DNA of 64,000 nt from DAOTWC01 sp048499435 (GTDB lineage Bacteria; Chloroflexota; Anaerolineae; Aggregatilineales; Phototrophicaceae). This document shows positions 52,117 through 61,483 of this stretch, piece after piece. Within the stretch, counting starts at the first letter, position 1. The number at the start of each line of letters is the position of its first letter. The translations under genes were made by a program, and so were the position numbers. Under the pieces are notes generated by a model. It had not been told where the DNA came from and ran no database searches. It worked only from the letters and a program-made list of their open reading frames with translations. The stretch spans positions 178,725 to 242,724 of the forward strand of contig JASNZW010000006.1 in NCBI GenBank assembly GCA_048499435.1. The letters are read 5' to 3'.

Positions 52117-52995
52117 ATGACATCACAGTTTGCACGCGGTCGGCGATCGCGGACAGCAGGCGATTTCCTTATTGTTCTCATCTACGCGCTGCTTTTAATA
52201 TGGGCGATTCTAGCGCTGTTCCCGCTGTACTGGATGATTAAGAACAGCTTTGAACCAAATCAACTCCTGTCGATCTGGCCACCGCGCCTGCTGCCCAACT
52301 GGGGTGCGCTGACCCTGGATAATTACGCTGCACTGCTGGACCGTTTCCCTCTAGCACGCTGGTTCTTCAACAGCCTGCTGGTGGCTGTCGTGCGCACGAT
52401 TGGCGCGGTGTTCTTTGGCTCAATGGCAGGTTATGCGTTTGCCAAACTGCGCTTTCTAGGGCGTGAAACTCTGTTTTGGGCGCTGATGTTTGTGCTGATG
52501 CTGCCTGCCTTTGTGCTGATTATCCCCCAGTATCAGATCATCCGGTCATTCGGCTGGTACGACACCTACTGGGCGCTGTTGGTGCCAGGTATCACCGGCG
52601 GCGTATGGTCAATGTTCCTCATGCGCCAGTTCATGCACGGTATTCCGTCGGAACTTATGGAGAGCGCGCGTATTGACGGCGCCAGTGAGTTTACCGTCTT
52701 TTTGCGTGTGGTTGCGCCGCTGGCTGCCCCCGGCATGGCGGTGTTGGCGATCTTCCAGTTTATCGGCAATTGGAACAGCTTTGTGTGGCCGTTGGTCGTT
52801 ACCAGTTCGGCTGAAATGCGCACGCTGCCGGTTGGTCTGGGGTTACTGACCAGCCCGCGCGACACGGGCCAGGTTGTCCCTGTTGGTGAGGTCATGGCCG
52901 GCGCGACCATCGCTGCGCTGCCGATGATCCTTGTGTTTATCTTTTCTCAGCGCTACTTTCTAAAGGGTATCACCATCGGCGCGGTAAAAGGTTAA
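52117..52995 (+). CDS. Sugar ABC transporter permease (MalG/UgpE type)
   Basis: The 292-residue second permease has its first helix at about residues 15-37 (LIVLIYALLLIWAILALFPLYWM), the EAA loop MESARIDGASEFTVFLRVVAPL and a C-terminal helix ending in FLKGITIGAVKG. ATG 52117 follows AGGA; a TTG 36 bases earlier is an alternative start. It lies five bases before the large 1446-residue gene, so transporter and enzymes share one transcript. Confidence 0.92.
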   Translation: MTSQFARGRRSRTAGDFLIVLIYALLLIWAILALFPLYWMIKNSFEPNQLLSIWPPRLLPNWGALTLDNYAALLDRFPLARWFFNSLLVAVVRTIGAVFFGSMAGYAFAKLRFLGRETLFWALMFVLMLPAFVLIIPQYQIIRSFGWYDTYWALLVPGITGGVWSMFLMRQFMHGIPSELMESARIDGASEFTVFLRVVAPLAAPGMAVLAIFQFIGNWNSFVWPLVVTSSAEMRTLPVGLGLLTSPRDTGQVVPVGEVMAGATIAALPMILVFIFSQRYFLKGITIGAVKG

Positions 52996-53000
52996 CTTCG

Positions 53001-56000
53001 ATGCACAAGCAGATTACTGATGCGCAATTTTTTATGCTGCCACGAACGGTCCAACGTGTTACACAGCTCGGTCGTGCGGATGACCAGCGCGTGGCGGTGA
53101 TCTATCCCGCCGGCTCTGTTGTGTATCGGCAGTGCGCAGAGACCATCCACGAGGCGTTATATGCGCGCTGCGGCGTAGGCCCAGAGCTGTGTGCTGATCA
53201 GGATGTGATCACGATGCGCAGCGACCGCCTGCCAGACACATATCGCTCCCGCCCGCTGATTCTGTTGGGTAACCTCAACAATAACCGAGCGATCCTCCCG
53301 CTGTATGCCAACTACTACTGTACCACCGACGCCGCTTACCCCGGCGGGGATGGCTATGACCTGCGCACTATTGTGAATCCTTATGGCACTGGCAGCAACG
53401 TTATCCTCGCCGGCGGCAGCAGCGCCGCTGGCGTTCAGCGCGCGGTTGGGCGTTTGTGCGACCACATCCGCGCAGCGGACGGCCGCATCGAAGTGCCATT
53501 TCTGCATGAAGTTTTGCTCGAACCAGCGTTGGCGGCTGCACTGGCCGCGTGGACGCACACACCGCTGAACGATACCGGCCTCAAAGAATCGCGCGCGCGC
53601 GGCTTTCAGTTCTATACCGATCTGATCCGCACGCTTGGCGCTTACACAATCATGTGGTGGTGGACAGCCGACGAGCGCTATGCGTTGGTTGCACGCGACA
53701 GCCTGCAGGCACTCAACAGCCAGGTTGAGGGCAGTTACGGCGACTGGCATTACCTGGCCGAGCGTGTACTGCGGGCGCTGCCGCTGCTGACGGCGGGCGG
53801 GTTCTTAAGCGACGCTGATATCGCCCGTACAGATGAACTGTTGCTGAGCACAGCGCTGGGGACACAAAATGACTGGTGGCGGATGCGCCATGATAAACCG
53901 CCTTTTGGTCACCGGCATCATGGCAAAGGTACTTATGAATTCCTGCTGCTGGCGCGCTATCTGCGCGATTATGCCACACCCAATCCAGCGGTCAGAGCGT
54001 TGTGCGATACCTGGATTGACGAGTGCTATACCTACCTTGATGCGCTGGGCCGCGCCCGCATTGATGATCAGGATGACGAGAGCACGCTCAACAATCTGGC
54101 GACACTGTTCTGGTATGCGCTTGGAGAAGAACGTTACGATTTTTTCGAAAGCGGAAATGCGCGGCTGGTGACCGAGCGTGTGCTGGCGCTGCACGACAAC
54201 AGCGGAACCGGGGCTGGTCAGGGGGGTTACGGCGAGGGATTGGCCGGCGCGATGTATTTCCAGCAGGAAGCAACTGTGCAGGTCGCCAGCAGCGTCTTCT
54301 ATTACCAGGATAGCGAATTAAAGTGGATTTTGGAGTATCTGCCAAACCTGAGTATCCCGCAGCGCTATGGTTTTTTGCACTATGCACCAGTATTCGTACA
54401 CAAATTTGACACCGGCAGCGAGCTGCCCGCTGTCGAGCCAGAGACACTCAGTGGCATTCAGGTGCTGCCGGTTACCGGCCACCAGTATACGATCAACGTT
54501 GACCCGCCGGAGAATATTGAATACGCCGGCCACATGGCTAATGCGTTGGAGACGTGGCAGCGTGCCGAAGGTATTGACTTTAACCAATTGCCACAGGTAC
54601 GCGGTTTCGACAAACTTGTGTTTCGTGGCGGCTTTCGGCGCCATGATCCTTACCTTATCCTTCAAGGATATCAGGGCGGCTACCGCTGGCAGGGGCACAT
54701 GCAGGCGGCCAACTGCATCGTCCGCTTCGCGCAGGCGGGGCATATCTTCCTCATCCAGAACACGTCCCGTCACTCACACTATGATAAGAACGGGCTGTTT
54801 ATCAGCGACGGCTATAACGATACGCTGCTGCCGCCGATCGCTGAATGGCTGGCCGTTGATGATTTTGTGCATGTCGGCTTGAGTGCTACGCGCCTGTCTA
54901 ATTATCACCATGCGGACTGGACACGCCATGTTTTCTGGTCGAAGGCCGGTGATGGTTTCTTTGTGGTGCTGGACAGCGTCACTTTCAAAGCTGATGCACC
55001 TTATTCGCTTACATGCACCTGGCGTACATTAGCTTACGCTGAACTGGATGGTCGGCGCTGGCACAGCGACCAGGGTGAGCACCGCTTCACACTGGTCGCG
55101 GGTGCGGAACTGTCTGCCACCAGCGAAGAAGAGGCTGATCAGGGCGCAGCAGTACCCTACGTGCTACGTCAGCGCCAGGCAGGTACATATCAGACCGGAC
55201 AGCGTATCGCCTTCCACAACATGTTCTATGTGCGCCCGTTGGACGCACTCGAAGCGCTGGACCTGTGCCAGATTGACCATAACCAGGCGACCGTCACTCG
55301 CGCTGGCGAGGTTGTGGCGTGGTGTGGCATATCCGTTGATACGCAGGCCGCCCCCGATGGGCTGTGGGTTAATGCGCTGTCGGCGTGGGCTGAACACGAC
55401 CATGTCGCGCTGGCGGGGGCATTACTGCTGGCCTTCGCCGGTACTGATTGGCGCGTTGAGAGCGACCGGCCTATCGGTATGGCGCTGGATATCACCACGC
55501 GCACGCTGACGCTGCGACCTGATGGGCCAGCGGCTGAAACTGCACATGTTCGGCTTATTGCGGCTGATTACGAGCAGGTACTAACGCTGGAAGATGTACT
55601 TACTCTACCGCTCGTCGAGACAGACTGCACGCGGATCGCAGATGCACTTGCACATTGGCTGGCAGCGCTTAATCCTGCCACCAGGCCAGTGGCTAAAGCA
55701 GATATCCCGGCTAGCGATAGCGGCTGGTACAGTGCATGGGCGTTCGATACAGGAACGCGCCTGCCAGTGTGCGTGCGTGACGTGCGCATTAAGTCCACAC
55801 CGCTGCCTGTTGACGGCCACCCGCTGCAGCTGATTGACGGTGTGCTGCCAGAGCTGCGTGAGATCTGGCGTCAATGGCCGGAGGCCGATCACTACGATAT
55901 TGCCCTGAGGTTTCCGCGTCCACGCCGCGTGGAACAATTGAGTATCATCGGTGACAGCGCGGGCGATCCTACGCTGCGCACGTTTAACCCATTGCCGCAG

Positions 56001-57341
56001 GGGATCGCTGTTCATGCCACTGGTACTGATGGTGAACGCCGCGCCTGCGCTGTCGAACATGCGCCGCCGCGCCAGATGAAGCGTTATCGTGATATGGAGG
56101 ACAGTCTTGAGGCGCGCGCGGCCAGCATCGGCCAGCTCACACAGCGTATTGACATCCGCATACCGGCCCCGCCTAATGGTCAGTCGCTGGTGCTGCACGA
56201 GATCGAAATCTACGGCGATGAGCGCTGTGCGCCTCCCATCAAGTACCTGATCGCCGCTGACACCAATGGTGATGGCCAGCAGGAAACAGTATTGGCCAAC
56301 GCCGCGAATGAACTCATCCTGCTCAGCGCCAATGGTCGTGAGGTGTGGCGCAGGCAAATGGATGCGCCTGTAACGCACCTTTCATGCCAGCAGCTAACCG
56401 CCGATGCCACACTGTCTATCTGCGTGGGTGTGCTGGGCGGCGACCTCCACATTTTCACGGGCGCCGGCGCACTGCACAGCGTGTACCGTATCGCGGAAGC
56501 CTTCCGCCAGCGCAAGGACTCTTTTCTCGGCTGGTTTAACACAATTCACAGCCTTGCCGTGTGGCAGCGTGATGCGGATGGACGAGCGGCGCTGGTTGCT
56601 GGTGGCTATGCCATTCTCGTCTTTTTAAACCCTGAAGGCGAGGTGGTCGGGCATAGTTGGGGGGATGGCTCATGGCTGACGGATATTGCCGTCGTACCAC
56701 AGGCGATGTCAGGCGCGGGTGACCTGTATGTGCGCTGCGGCTGGAATCATGGTGTGTTCTACTACGAGGGTCGTGATGGCATGGCCCCCAGCGGCGAAGC
56801 GGTTGTATTCGGCGGTGTGCCACAACCTATGTTCCGCATGATGCGCCGCGTGATCCCCTTTGTCAATGGGCGTACGCTGAGCTATGAATGGTTGGCGTCA
56901 GAAGTTTGCCCACAAGGCGCGATCCTGGCGGCCACTGAGCTAGGTGTTGGCCTGCTGACGGTTTGCAAGCGTGACTGGCACTGGAAGCTGGAAGGCGGCA
57001 CTGCGCTGCGCGCCTGTATCAGCGGCCAGATTAACGGGCGCGCTGCCGCCCTCACTGGCGGCGCGGACGGTTTCATTGCCGCGTTCGATCTTTACGATGG
57101 GCAGCCCCTTAAGCGCACTTTCGTGGGCGCGCCAGTTGTGGGGTTGGCACGGGCAGCAGACGGCGGGCTGCTGGTGGGAACGCGCACCGGTATCCTGGCG
57201 CTGGACACTGCGTGGAAGCCGATCGCGCGCCACGCTCTGCCTATCCAGCGTATGCTCGCGCTGGATCATCAGCGCGTCGTGCTTGTCCGCGATGATCACA
57301 TACTTGAAATGCTGTCCTTAGCCGGAGCAGATCACTCATGA
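53001..57341 (+). CDS. Giant multidomain protein, candidate novel glycan-active enzyme
   Basis: The 1446-residue protein lacks a signal peptide and seems cytoplasmic. Residues 20-180 resemble the non-catalytic alpha/beta domain before GH67/GH20-type barrels (RVAVIYPAGSVVYRQCAE, LILLGNLNNNRAI, ILAGGSSAAGVQRAVGRL). About 190-470 is helical, like an alpha/alpha toroid, with a His-rich GHRHHGKGTYEF at 303-314. About 480-800 looks like a heparinase II/III-type beta-sandwich, with RHSHYDKNGLF at 590-600 holding possible catalytic His/Tyr/Asp. A beta-rich linker follows. About 1075-1446 resembles an FG-GAP/PQQ-type propeller beginning ADTNGDGQQET. No known family is assigned with confidence. A glycan lyase or glycosidase is the best guess from fold and operon. 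Confidence 0.65.
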   Translation: MHKQITDAQFFMLPRTVQRVTQLGRADDQRVAVIYPAGSVVYRQCAETIHEALYARCGVGPELCADQDVITMRSDRLPDTYRSRPLILLGNLNNNRAILPLYANYYCTTDAAYPGGDGYDLRTIVNPYGTGSNVILAGGSSAAGVQRAVGRLCDHIRAADGRIEVPFLHEVLLEPALAAALAAWTHTPLNDTGLKESRARGFQFYTDLIRTLGAYTIMWWWTADERYALVARDSLQALNSQVEGSYGDWHYLAERVLRALPLLTAGGFLSDADIARTDELLLSTALGTQNDWWRMRHDKPPFGHRHHGKGTYEFLLLARYLRDYATPNPAVRALCDTWIDECYTYLDALGRARIDDQDDESTLNNLATLFWYALGEERYDFFESGNARLVTERVLALHDNSGTGAGQGGYGEGLAGAMYFQQEATVQVASSVFYYQDSELKWILEYLPNLSIPQRYGFLHYAPVFVHKFDTGSELPAVEPETLSGIQVLPVTGHQYTINVDPPENIEYAGHMANALETWQRAEGIDFNQLPQVRGFDKLVFRGGFRRHDPYLILQGYQGGYRWQGHMQAANCIVRFAQAGHIFLIQNTSRHSHYDKNGLFISDGYNDTLLPPIAEWLAVDDFVHVGLSATRLSNYHHADWTRHVFWSKAGDGFFVVLDSVTFKADAPYSLTCTWRTLAYAELDGRRWHSDQGEHRFTLVAGAELSATSEEEADQGAAVPYVLRQRQAGTYQTGQRIAFHNMFYVRPLDALEALDLCQIDHNQATVTRAGEVVAWCGISVDTQAAPDGLWVNALSAWAEHDHVALAGALLLAFAGTDWRVESDRPIGMALDITTRTLTLRPDGPAAETAHVRLIAADYEQVLTLEDVLTLPLVETDCTRIADALAHWLAALNPATRPVAKADIPASDSGWYSAWAFDTGTRLPVCVRDVRIKSTPLPVDGHPLQLIDGVLPELREIWRQWPEADHYDIALRFPRPRRVEQLSIIGDSAGDPTLRTFNPLPQGIAVHATGTDGERRACAVEHAPPRQMKRYRDMEDSLEARAASIGQLTQRIDIRIPAPPNGQSLVLHEIEIYGDERCAPPIKYLIAADTNGDGQQETVLANAANELILLSANGREVWRRQMDAPVTHLSCQQLTADATLSICVGVLGGDLHIFTGAGALHSVYRIAEAFRQRKDSFLGWFNTIHSLAVWQRDADGRAALVAGGYAILVFLNPEGEVVGHSWGDGSWLTDIAVVPQAMSGAGDLYVRCGWNHGVFYYEGRDGMAPSGEAVVFGGVPQPMFRMMRRVIPFVNGRTLSYEWLASEVCPQGAILAATELGVGLLTVCKRDWHWKLEGGTALRACISGQINGRAAALTGGADGFIAAFDLYDGQPLKRTFVGAPVVGLARAADGGLLVGTRTGILALDTAWKPIARHALPIQRMLALDHQRVVLVRDDHILEMLSLAGADHS

Positions 57342-58258
57342 CCCGACAGGTGACGATCGCAGCAGTGCAGCTTCCGGCAGCCAGCAGCGGCCCGGATGAT
57401 CAGCATAAACAGGCATATAACTTCGCAACCGCCGAACACTGGCTGACACAGGCGGGCGAACGTGGTGCGGATATTGCCTGTTTAGGCGAGACATTCAACA
57501 TCATGGGATTGTCGTTAACTGCAGAGAATGTCTCCGCGCTTGTATATAACGCCGCTGCGCAGGTTATTGAACGCTTTAGGCCGATCGCGCAGCGCTTTGG
57601 CATGGCGATCATTGCCCCCGTGTTGACCGTCATTGATCAGCAGGTGCGCAATATCGCACTGGTGCTCGACCGTGACGGACAATGTGCCGGCCATTACACC
57701 AAAGTACACTGTATCGAGAATGAGAAAGCGCTTGGTGTTATCCCTGGGGATAACTGGCCGACATTCGAGCTGGATTTCGGGTGTATTGGCATCCAGATCT
57801 GCCACGATAACTCATTCCCGGAGAGTGCCCGCTGCCTGACTCTGAATGGCGCCGAAGTGATCTTCTGGCCGCATGTCATGGGCGGCTGGGGTGGCGAGTT
57901 CATGGACATTCTGTTGCGTAGCCCAGCCATTCACAATGGTATCTACCACGTACCGGTGTGTTTTGGCTGTCTACCGGATCGTGCCTGGCAGCCCGGTATG
58001 CTGATTGGGCGCAGCAGCGTCATCGGCCCAGACGCGACCATTGTCGCCGATGCCGGGCGCTATGTCGGGATGGCGTTGGCCCGTATTGACCTCGATATGC
58101 GCCGGTTAGCAACCAGCTTTACGCGCGATGGCGACCATGTCTGGCAGATTGATATGTTCAATGACCGGCGGCCTGATACCTATATTCCACTGACACGGCT
58201 GACTGCCAGGCAGACGCCCGTTAGCGCTGCTGACGCGGCACGTCAGGCAGGGCTTTAG
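57338..58258 (+). CDS. Carbon-nitrogen hydrolase (nitrilase superfamily)
   Basis: The 306-residue enzyme would cleave an amide, carbamoyl or nitrile C-N bond. The triad is visible: Glu51 in CLGETF, Lys122 in HYTKVH and Cys155 in GIQICHDN. These match amidase or N-carbamoylase members more than true nitrilases, but the substrate is not readable. It overlaps the giant gene by four bases (ATGA), so it is tightly tied to the locus and suggests an amide- or ureido-containing substrate or intermediate. Confidence 0.9.
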   Translation: MTRQVTIAAVQLPAASSGPDDQHKQAYNFATAEHWLTQAGERGADIACLGETFNIMGLSLTAENVSALVYNAAAQVIERFRPIAQRFGMAIIAPVLTVIDQQVRNIALVLDRDGQCAGHYTKVHCIENEKALGVIPGDNWPTFELDFGCIGIQICHDNSFPESARCLTLNGAEVIFWPHVMGGWGGEFMDILLRSPAIHNGIYHVPVCFGCLPDRAWQPGMLIGRSSVIGPDATIVADAGRYVGMALARIDLDMRRLATSFTRDGDHVWQIDMFNDRRPDTYIPLTRLTARQTPVSAADAARQAGL

Positions 58259-58290
58259 CAATTCTGAACAGCGCACAAAGTGAGGCTCAT

Positions 58291-59283
58291 GTGGCACACA
58301 TTAACATTGCTTTAATCGGCTGCGGCGGATTTGTCCGTCATACCCATCTGAATAATTTACTCAGACACCCTGGTTTCAAGATATACACTGCGGTTGACGT
58401 TGACCTGGCAGCGGCGCAGCAGGTCGCAGCGGCCAGCGGCGCTGCCTATTGGACAGACGACGCCGACCGCGCCATCAACGATCCAATGGTGGAACTGGTG
58501 TTTATTGTCACACCGCACCACACCCACGCTGATTTGACGATCCGCGCGGCACACGCTGGAAAACACATCTACTGCGAAAAGCCGATGGGACTCAGCGAGG
58601 CAGAGTGCGCCGCCGTCTCCAAAGCGGTTGAGGCAGCAGGTGTGCGTTACATCGCCGGCTACAACCGCGCCGTCGCGCCGTTTACCTTACAGGCGCGCGC
58701 GCTGCTGGCGCGTTTGAACGCGCCGATGCTGATTTACCATCGCTTTGCGGACTGGAATTCCTACGGTGCTGGCTGGCTGATTGACGAAAGCCTCAGTGGT
58801 GGGCGGCTGGTGGGTGAAGGCGGGCACGCGCTCGACACGATGTGTCGCCTCACCGGGCAGAACCCGGTGCGCGTGTACGCCGAAGGCGGCAACTTCGCTG
58901 CGCCCAGCCCCACACAGGCCCCGGACAGCGCCAACATTACTGTTGGTTTCTCGGATGGATCAGCCGGCACGTTGATGATGTCCAGCGTGGCGAACAATCG
59001 CTACCCGAAGGAAGAGGTCATCGTTACCTGTGCTAATCATACGATTGTCATTCACGGTTTCGAGCGCATGACAATTTATGCGCCGGATGGCGAGGAAACC
59101 TTTGCCCTGCCCGAAGCAGACAAAGGGCTGTATGCCATGCTTGATATGACGTATGCGGCGCTGCGAGCAGACGGCGACATTACTGTTGGGCTGGCGGAAG
59201 CCCAGCGCGCCTCAGGCATCACATTTGCTGCGGTGCGCGCTATTCGTGAGCGTCAACTGCAAGTGCTGGATACTGTTCGCTGA
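58291..59283 (+). CDS. Gfo/Idh/MocA-family oxidoreductase
   Basis: The 330-residue NAD(P)-dependent enzyme has the Rossmann motif ALIGCGGFVRHTHL (residues 7-20), the EKPMG motif (96-100) with the catalytic Lys97 and a substrate domain with GEGGHALDTMCRLTG. Family members oxidise or epimerise sugars, inositols and amino-sugar derivatives. GTG 58291 follows GTGAGG. The operon context points to oxidation of the imported sugar unit or of a released monosaccharide. Confidence 0.92.
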   Translation: MAHINIALIGCGGFVRHTHLNNLLRHPGFKIYTAVDVDLAAAQQVAAASGAAYWTDDADRAINDPMVELVFIVTPHHTHADLTIRAAHAGKHIYCEKPMGLSEAECAAVSKAVEAAGVRYIAGYNRAVAPFTLQARALLARLNAPMLIYHRFADWNSYGAGWLIDESLSGGRLVGEGGHALDTMCRLTGQNPVRVYAEGGNFAAPSPTQAPDSANITVGFSDGSAGTLMMSSVANNRYPKEEVIVTCANHTIVIHGFERMTIYAPDGEETFALPEADKGLYAMLDMTYAALRADGDITVGLAEAQRASGITFAAVRAIRERQLQVLDTVR

Positions 59284-59317
59284 GAGTAAGGGCTGCATAC
59301 GACAAAGGTTAAATCAC

Positions 59318-60358
59318 TTGAGCGACCCACTGCCAGACCTTATTGAAAATGAGGACGTGCTGGACGAGGTGCTGACACGCCCACAGCCAGAGCTGATTGA
59401 CTTCATGCGTACGCTGTCCGGCCCGCTGGTGATTCTGGGCGCGGGCGGCAAAATGGGGCCGACACTGGCGGTGCTGGCGCGCCGCGCCGCCGATGCCGCC
59501 AGAAGTTCGAGCGAGATTATCGCTGTCAGCCGTTTTTCGGATGCGCAGGGACGGCGCTGGCTGGAGGAACGCGGCGTCAGGACGCTGTCCGCTGACCTGC
59601 TCGATCGTGACAGCCTGACTGAACTGCCGGATGCAAATAACGTAATCTATCTGGTCGGGCTGAAATTTGGCACATCGGATAACCCGGCACGCACCTGGGC
59701 CATCAACACGCTGGTTCCGTCATATGTGGCGGAGCGCTACAGCGGTGCGCGCATCGCGGCACTGTCTACTGGCGGGGTTTATCCGCTGGTGTCGGTGGCG
59801 GGCAGCGGCTCGTGTGAAGGCGATGCGCTTATTCCATCTGGCGAATACGCCAATTCATGTGTCGGACGCGAACGTATTTTTGAGTATTACTCACGTATGA
59901 ATAACACGCCAGTCACGCTCATCCGCCTGAGCTACGCTGTCGAACTACGCTACGGCGTGCTGGTGGATATCGCCCGCCGTGTGTATGTCGGTGAGCCGGT
60001 GGATGTAGCAATGGGCTATCTCAATTACATCTGGCAGGGCGAGGCGAACGCGATGGCGATCCGGTCACTGGGGCTGGCTCAGAGTCCACCGCTGCCGCTC
60101 AACCTGACCGTCTCGCCACCGCTGGAAGTGCGCGCTATCGCCCGGAAATTTGGAGAACTTATGGGGCGGCCGGCAGTGATCACCGGGGAAGAGGCATCGT
60201 CTGCGCTGTGGAGCAACACTGAACGCCTGGAGCAGACTCTCGGCAGGCCGTCGATGTCGCTTGATGTGCTTATGCGCTGGACGGCCGGTTGGATCATGAG
60301 CGGCGGCCGCCTGCTCGGCAAACCGACTCATTTTGAAGTGCGCGACGGAGCATACTAA
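59318..60358 (+). CDS. NAD-dependent epimerase/dehydratase-like protein
   Basis: The 346-residue protein is an extended short-chain dehydrogenase relative. The dinucleotide-binding motif VILGAGGKMGPTLAV lies after about 30 acidic residues. ALSTGGVYP fits the S/T region of the active site, but the usual YxxxK reads YANSCVGRERIFEYY here, so the canonical Tyr-Lys pair is not evident. It could be a lyase-like or binding variant. TTG 59318 with AAAGG upstream is chosen; the first ATG would remove the N-terminal region only. It lies 34 bases after the oxidoreductase. Confidence 0.78.
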   Translation: MSDPLPDLIENEDVLDEVLTRPQPELIDFMRTLSGPLVILGAGGKMGPTLAVLARRAADAARSSSEIIAVSRFSDAQGRRWLEERGVRTLSADLLDRDSLTELPDANNVIYLVGLKFGTSDNPARTWAINTLVPSYVAERYSGARIAALSTGGVYPLVSVAGSGSCEGDALIPSGEYANSCVGRERIFEYYSRMNNTPVTLIRLSYAVELRYGVLVDIARRVYVGEPVDVAMGYLNYIWQGEANAMAIRSLGLAQSPPLPLNLTVSPPLEVRAIARKFGELMGRPAVITGEEASSALWSNTERLEQTLGRPSMSLDVLMRWTAGWIMSGGRLLGKPTHFEVRDGAY

Positions 60359-60362
60359 CTCC

Positions 60363-61436
60363 ATGACCGAGTATCCGCTGCCCTCGCAATCTATCATAGA
60401 TACGCTACGCCGGGGTATAGTGATTCCGGCACATCCTCTGGCGCTCGATTCGCAGCGGCGCTTCGACGAGCGCCGTCAGCGTGCCCTCACCCGGTATTAT
60501 CATGCGGCAGGCGCGGGCGGTGTCGCGCTTGGCGTTCACACGACACAATTTGAAATTCGCCATCCTCAGTATAATCTGCTGGGGCCAGTGCTGGAACTGG
60601 CCGCCGAGACAGTTACCGAATGCGATACAGCCACAGGCCGTGAAACGGTGTGCATCGCTGGTATCACCGGGTACACTCAGCAGGCGGTAGCCGAAGCCTG
60701 TCTCGCCCGCGAATATGGCTATCATGCCGGGCTGCTGTCGCTCGGTGCTCTTCCTGATGCAAATGATGACACACTGGTGCAGCACTGTGAAACTATCGCT
60801 CGTGAGCTGCCGCTGTTTGGATTCTACTTGCAGACAGCAGGCGGTGGGCGCCCGCTGTCTGCAAACTTCTGGCGGCGCTTTGTCGAGATACCCAATGTAA
60901 TAGCGATCAAGATCGCGCCGTTCAATCGCTATCAGACGCTTGATGTAGTGCGTGCTGTCGCTGAATCAGGGCGTGCTGGTGAAATCGCCCTGTACACCGG
61001 GAACGATGATAACATCGTCGTTGATCTGCTGACGCATTTTGAAATCAATACCGATCACGGAACGGTACAACTTCGTATCGTCGGTGGACTGCTCGGCCAT
61101 TGGGCCTACTGGACACACAAGGCTGTAGCCCTGCTGGATGAATGTCATCGCTGCCACAGTGCGGCGGCCGTTCCTGCGCATCTGCTAACGCTGGCCTGGC
61201 AAATCACTGAGAGTAATGCGGCTGTTTTCGATGCAGCGCACAACTTCGCAGGTGTTATCCCAGGCGTCCATGAGGTGCTGCGCCGCCAGGGGCTGCTCGA
61301 AAATACGCTGTCGCTTAACCCGAATGAAACCTTATCCTCCGGCCAGCAGCAGGCCATTAACGCTGTGTGCCGGGCCTATCCACATTTAACCGATGACGCT
61401 TTTGTGCACGAACACCTTGATGAATGGCTTAACTAA
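60363..61436 (+). CDS. DHDPS/N-acetylneuraminate lyase family protein
   Basis: The 357-residue TIM-barrel lyase belongs to the family that splits or forms 2-keto acids through a Schiff base. Lys183 in VIAIKIAPF is the likely Schiff-base Lys and Tyr155 in GFYLQT the helper Tyr. GVHTTQFEI stands where classical enzymes have a GTTGE-type pyruvate-binding loop, so the carboxylate pocket differs and the substrate may not be a simple pyruvate aldol. Family members include KDG, sialate and 5-keto-4-deoxyglucarate enzymes. ATG 60363 follows the previous stop by four bases. Confidence 0.87.
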   Translation: MTEYPLPSQSIIDTLRRGIVIPAHPLALDSQRRFDERRQRALTRYYHAAGAGGVALGVHTTQFEIRHPQYNLLGPVLELAAETVTECDTATGRETVCIAGITGYTQQAVAEACLAREYGYHAGLLSLGALPDANDDTLVQHCETIARELPLFGFYLQTAGGGRPLSANFWRRFVEIPNVIAIKIAPFNRYQTLDVVRAVAESGRAGEIALYTGNDDNIVVDLLTHFEINTDHGTVQLRIVGGLLGHWAYWTHKAVALLDECHRCHSAAAVPAHLLTLAWQITESNAAVFDAAHNFAGVIPGVHEVLRRQGLLENTLSLNPNETLSSGQQQAINAVCRAYPHLTDDAFVHEHLDEWLN

Positions 61437-61483
61437 CACCGCGCATATCTGGTTTATCAACCGCAAAAGGGTGGCAGCCTACT

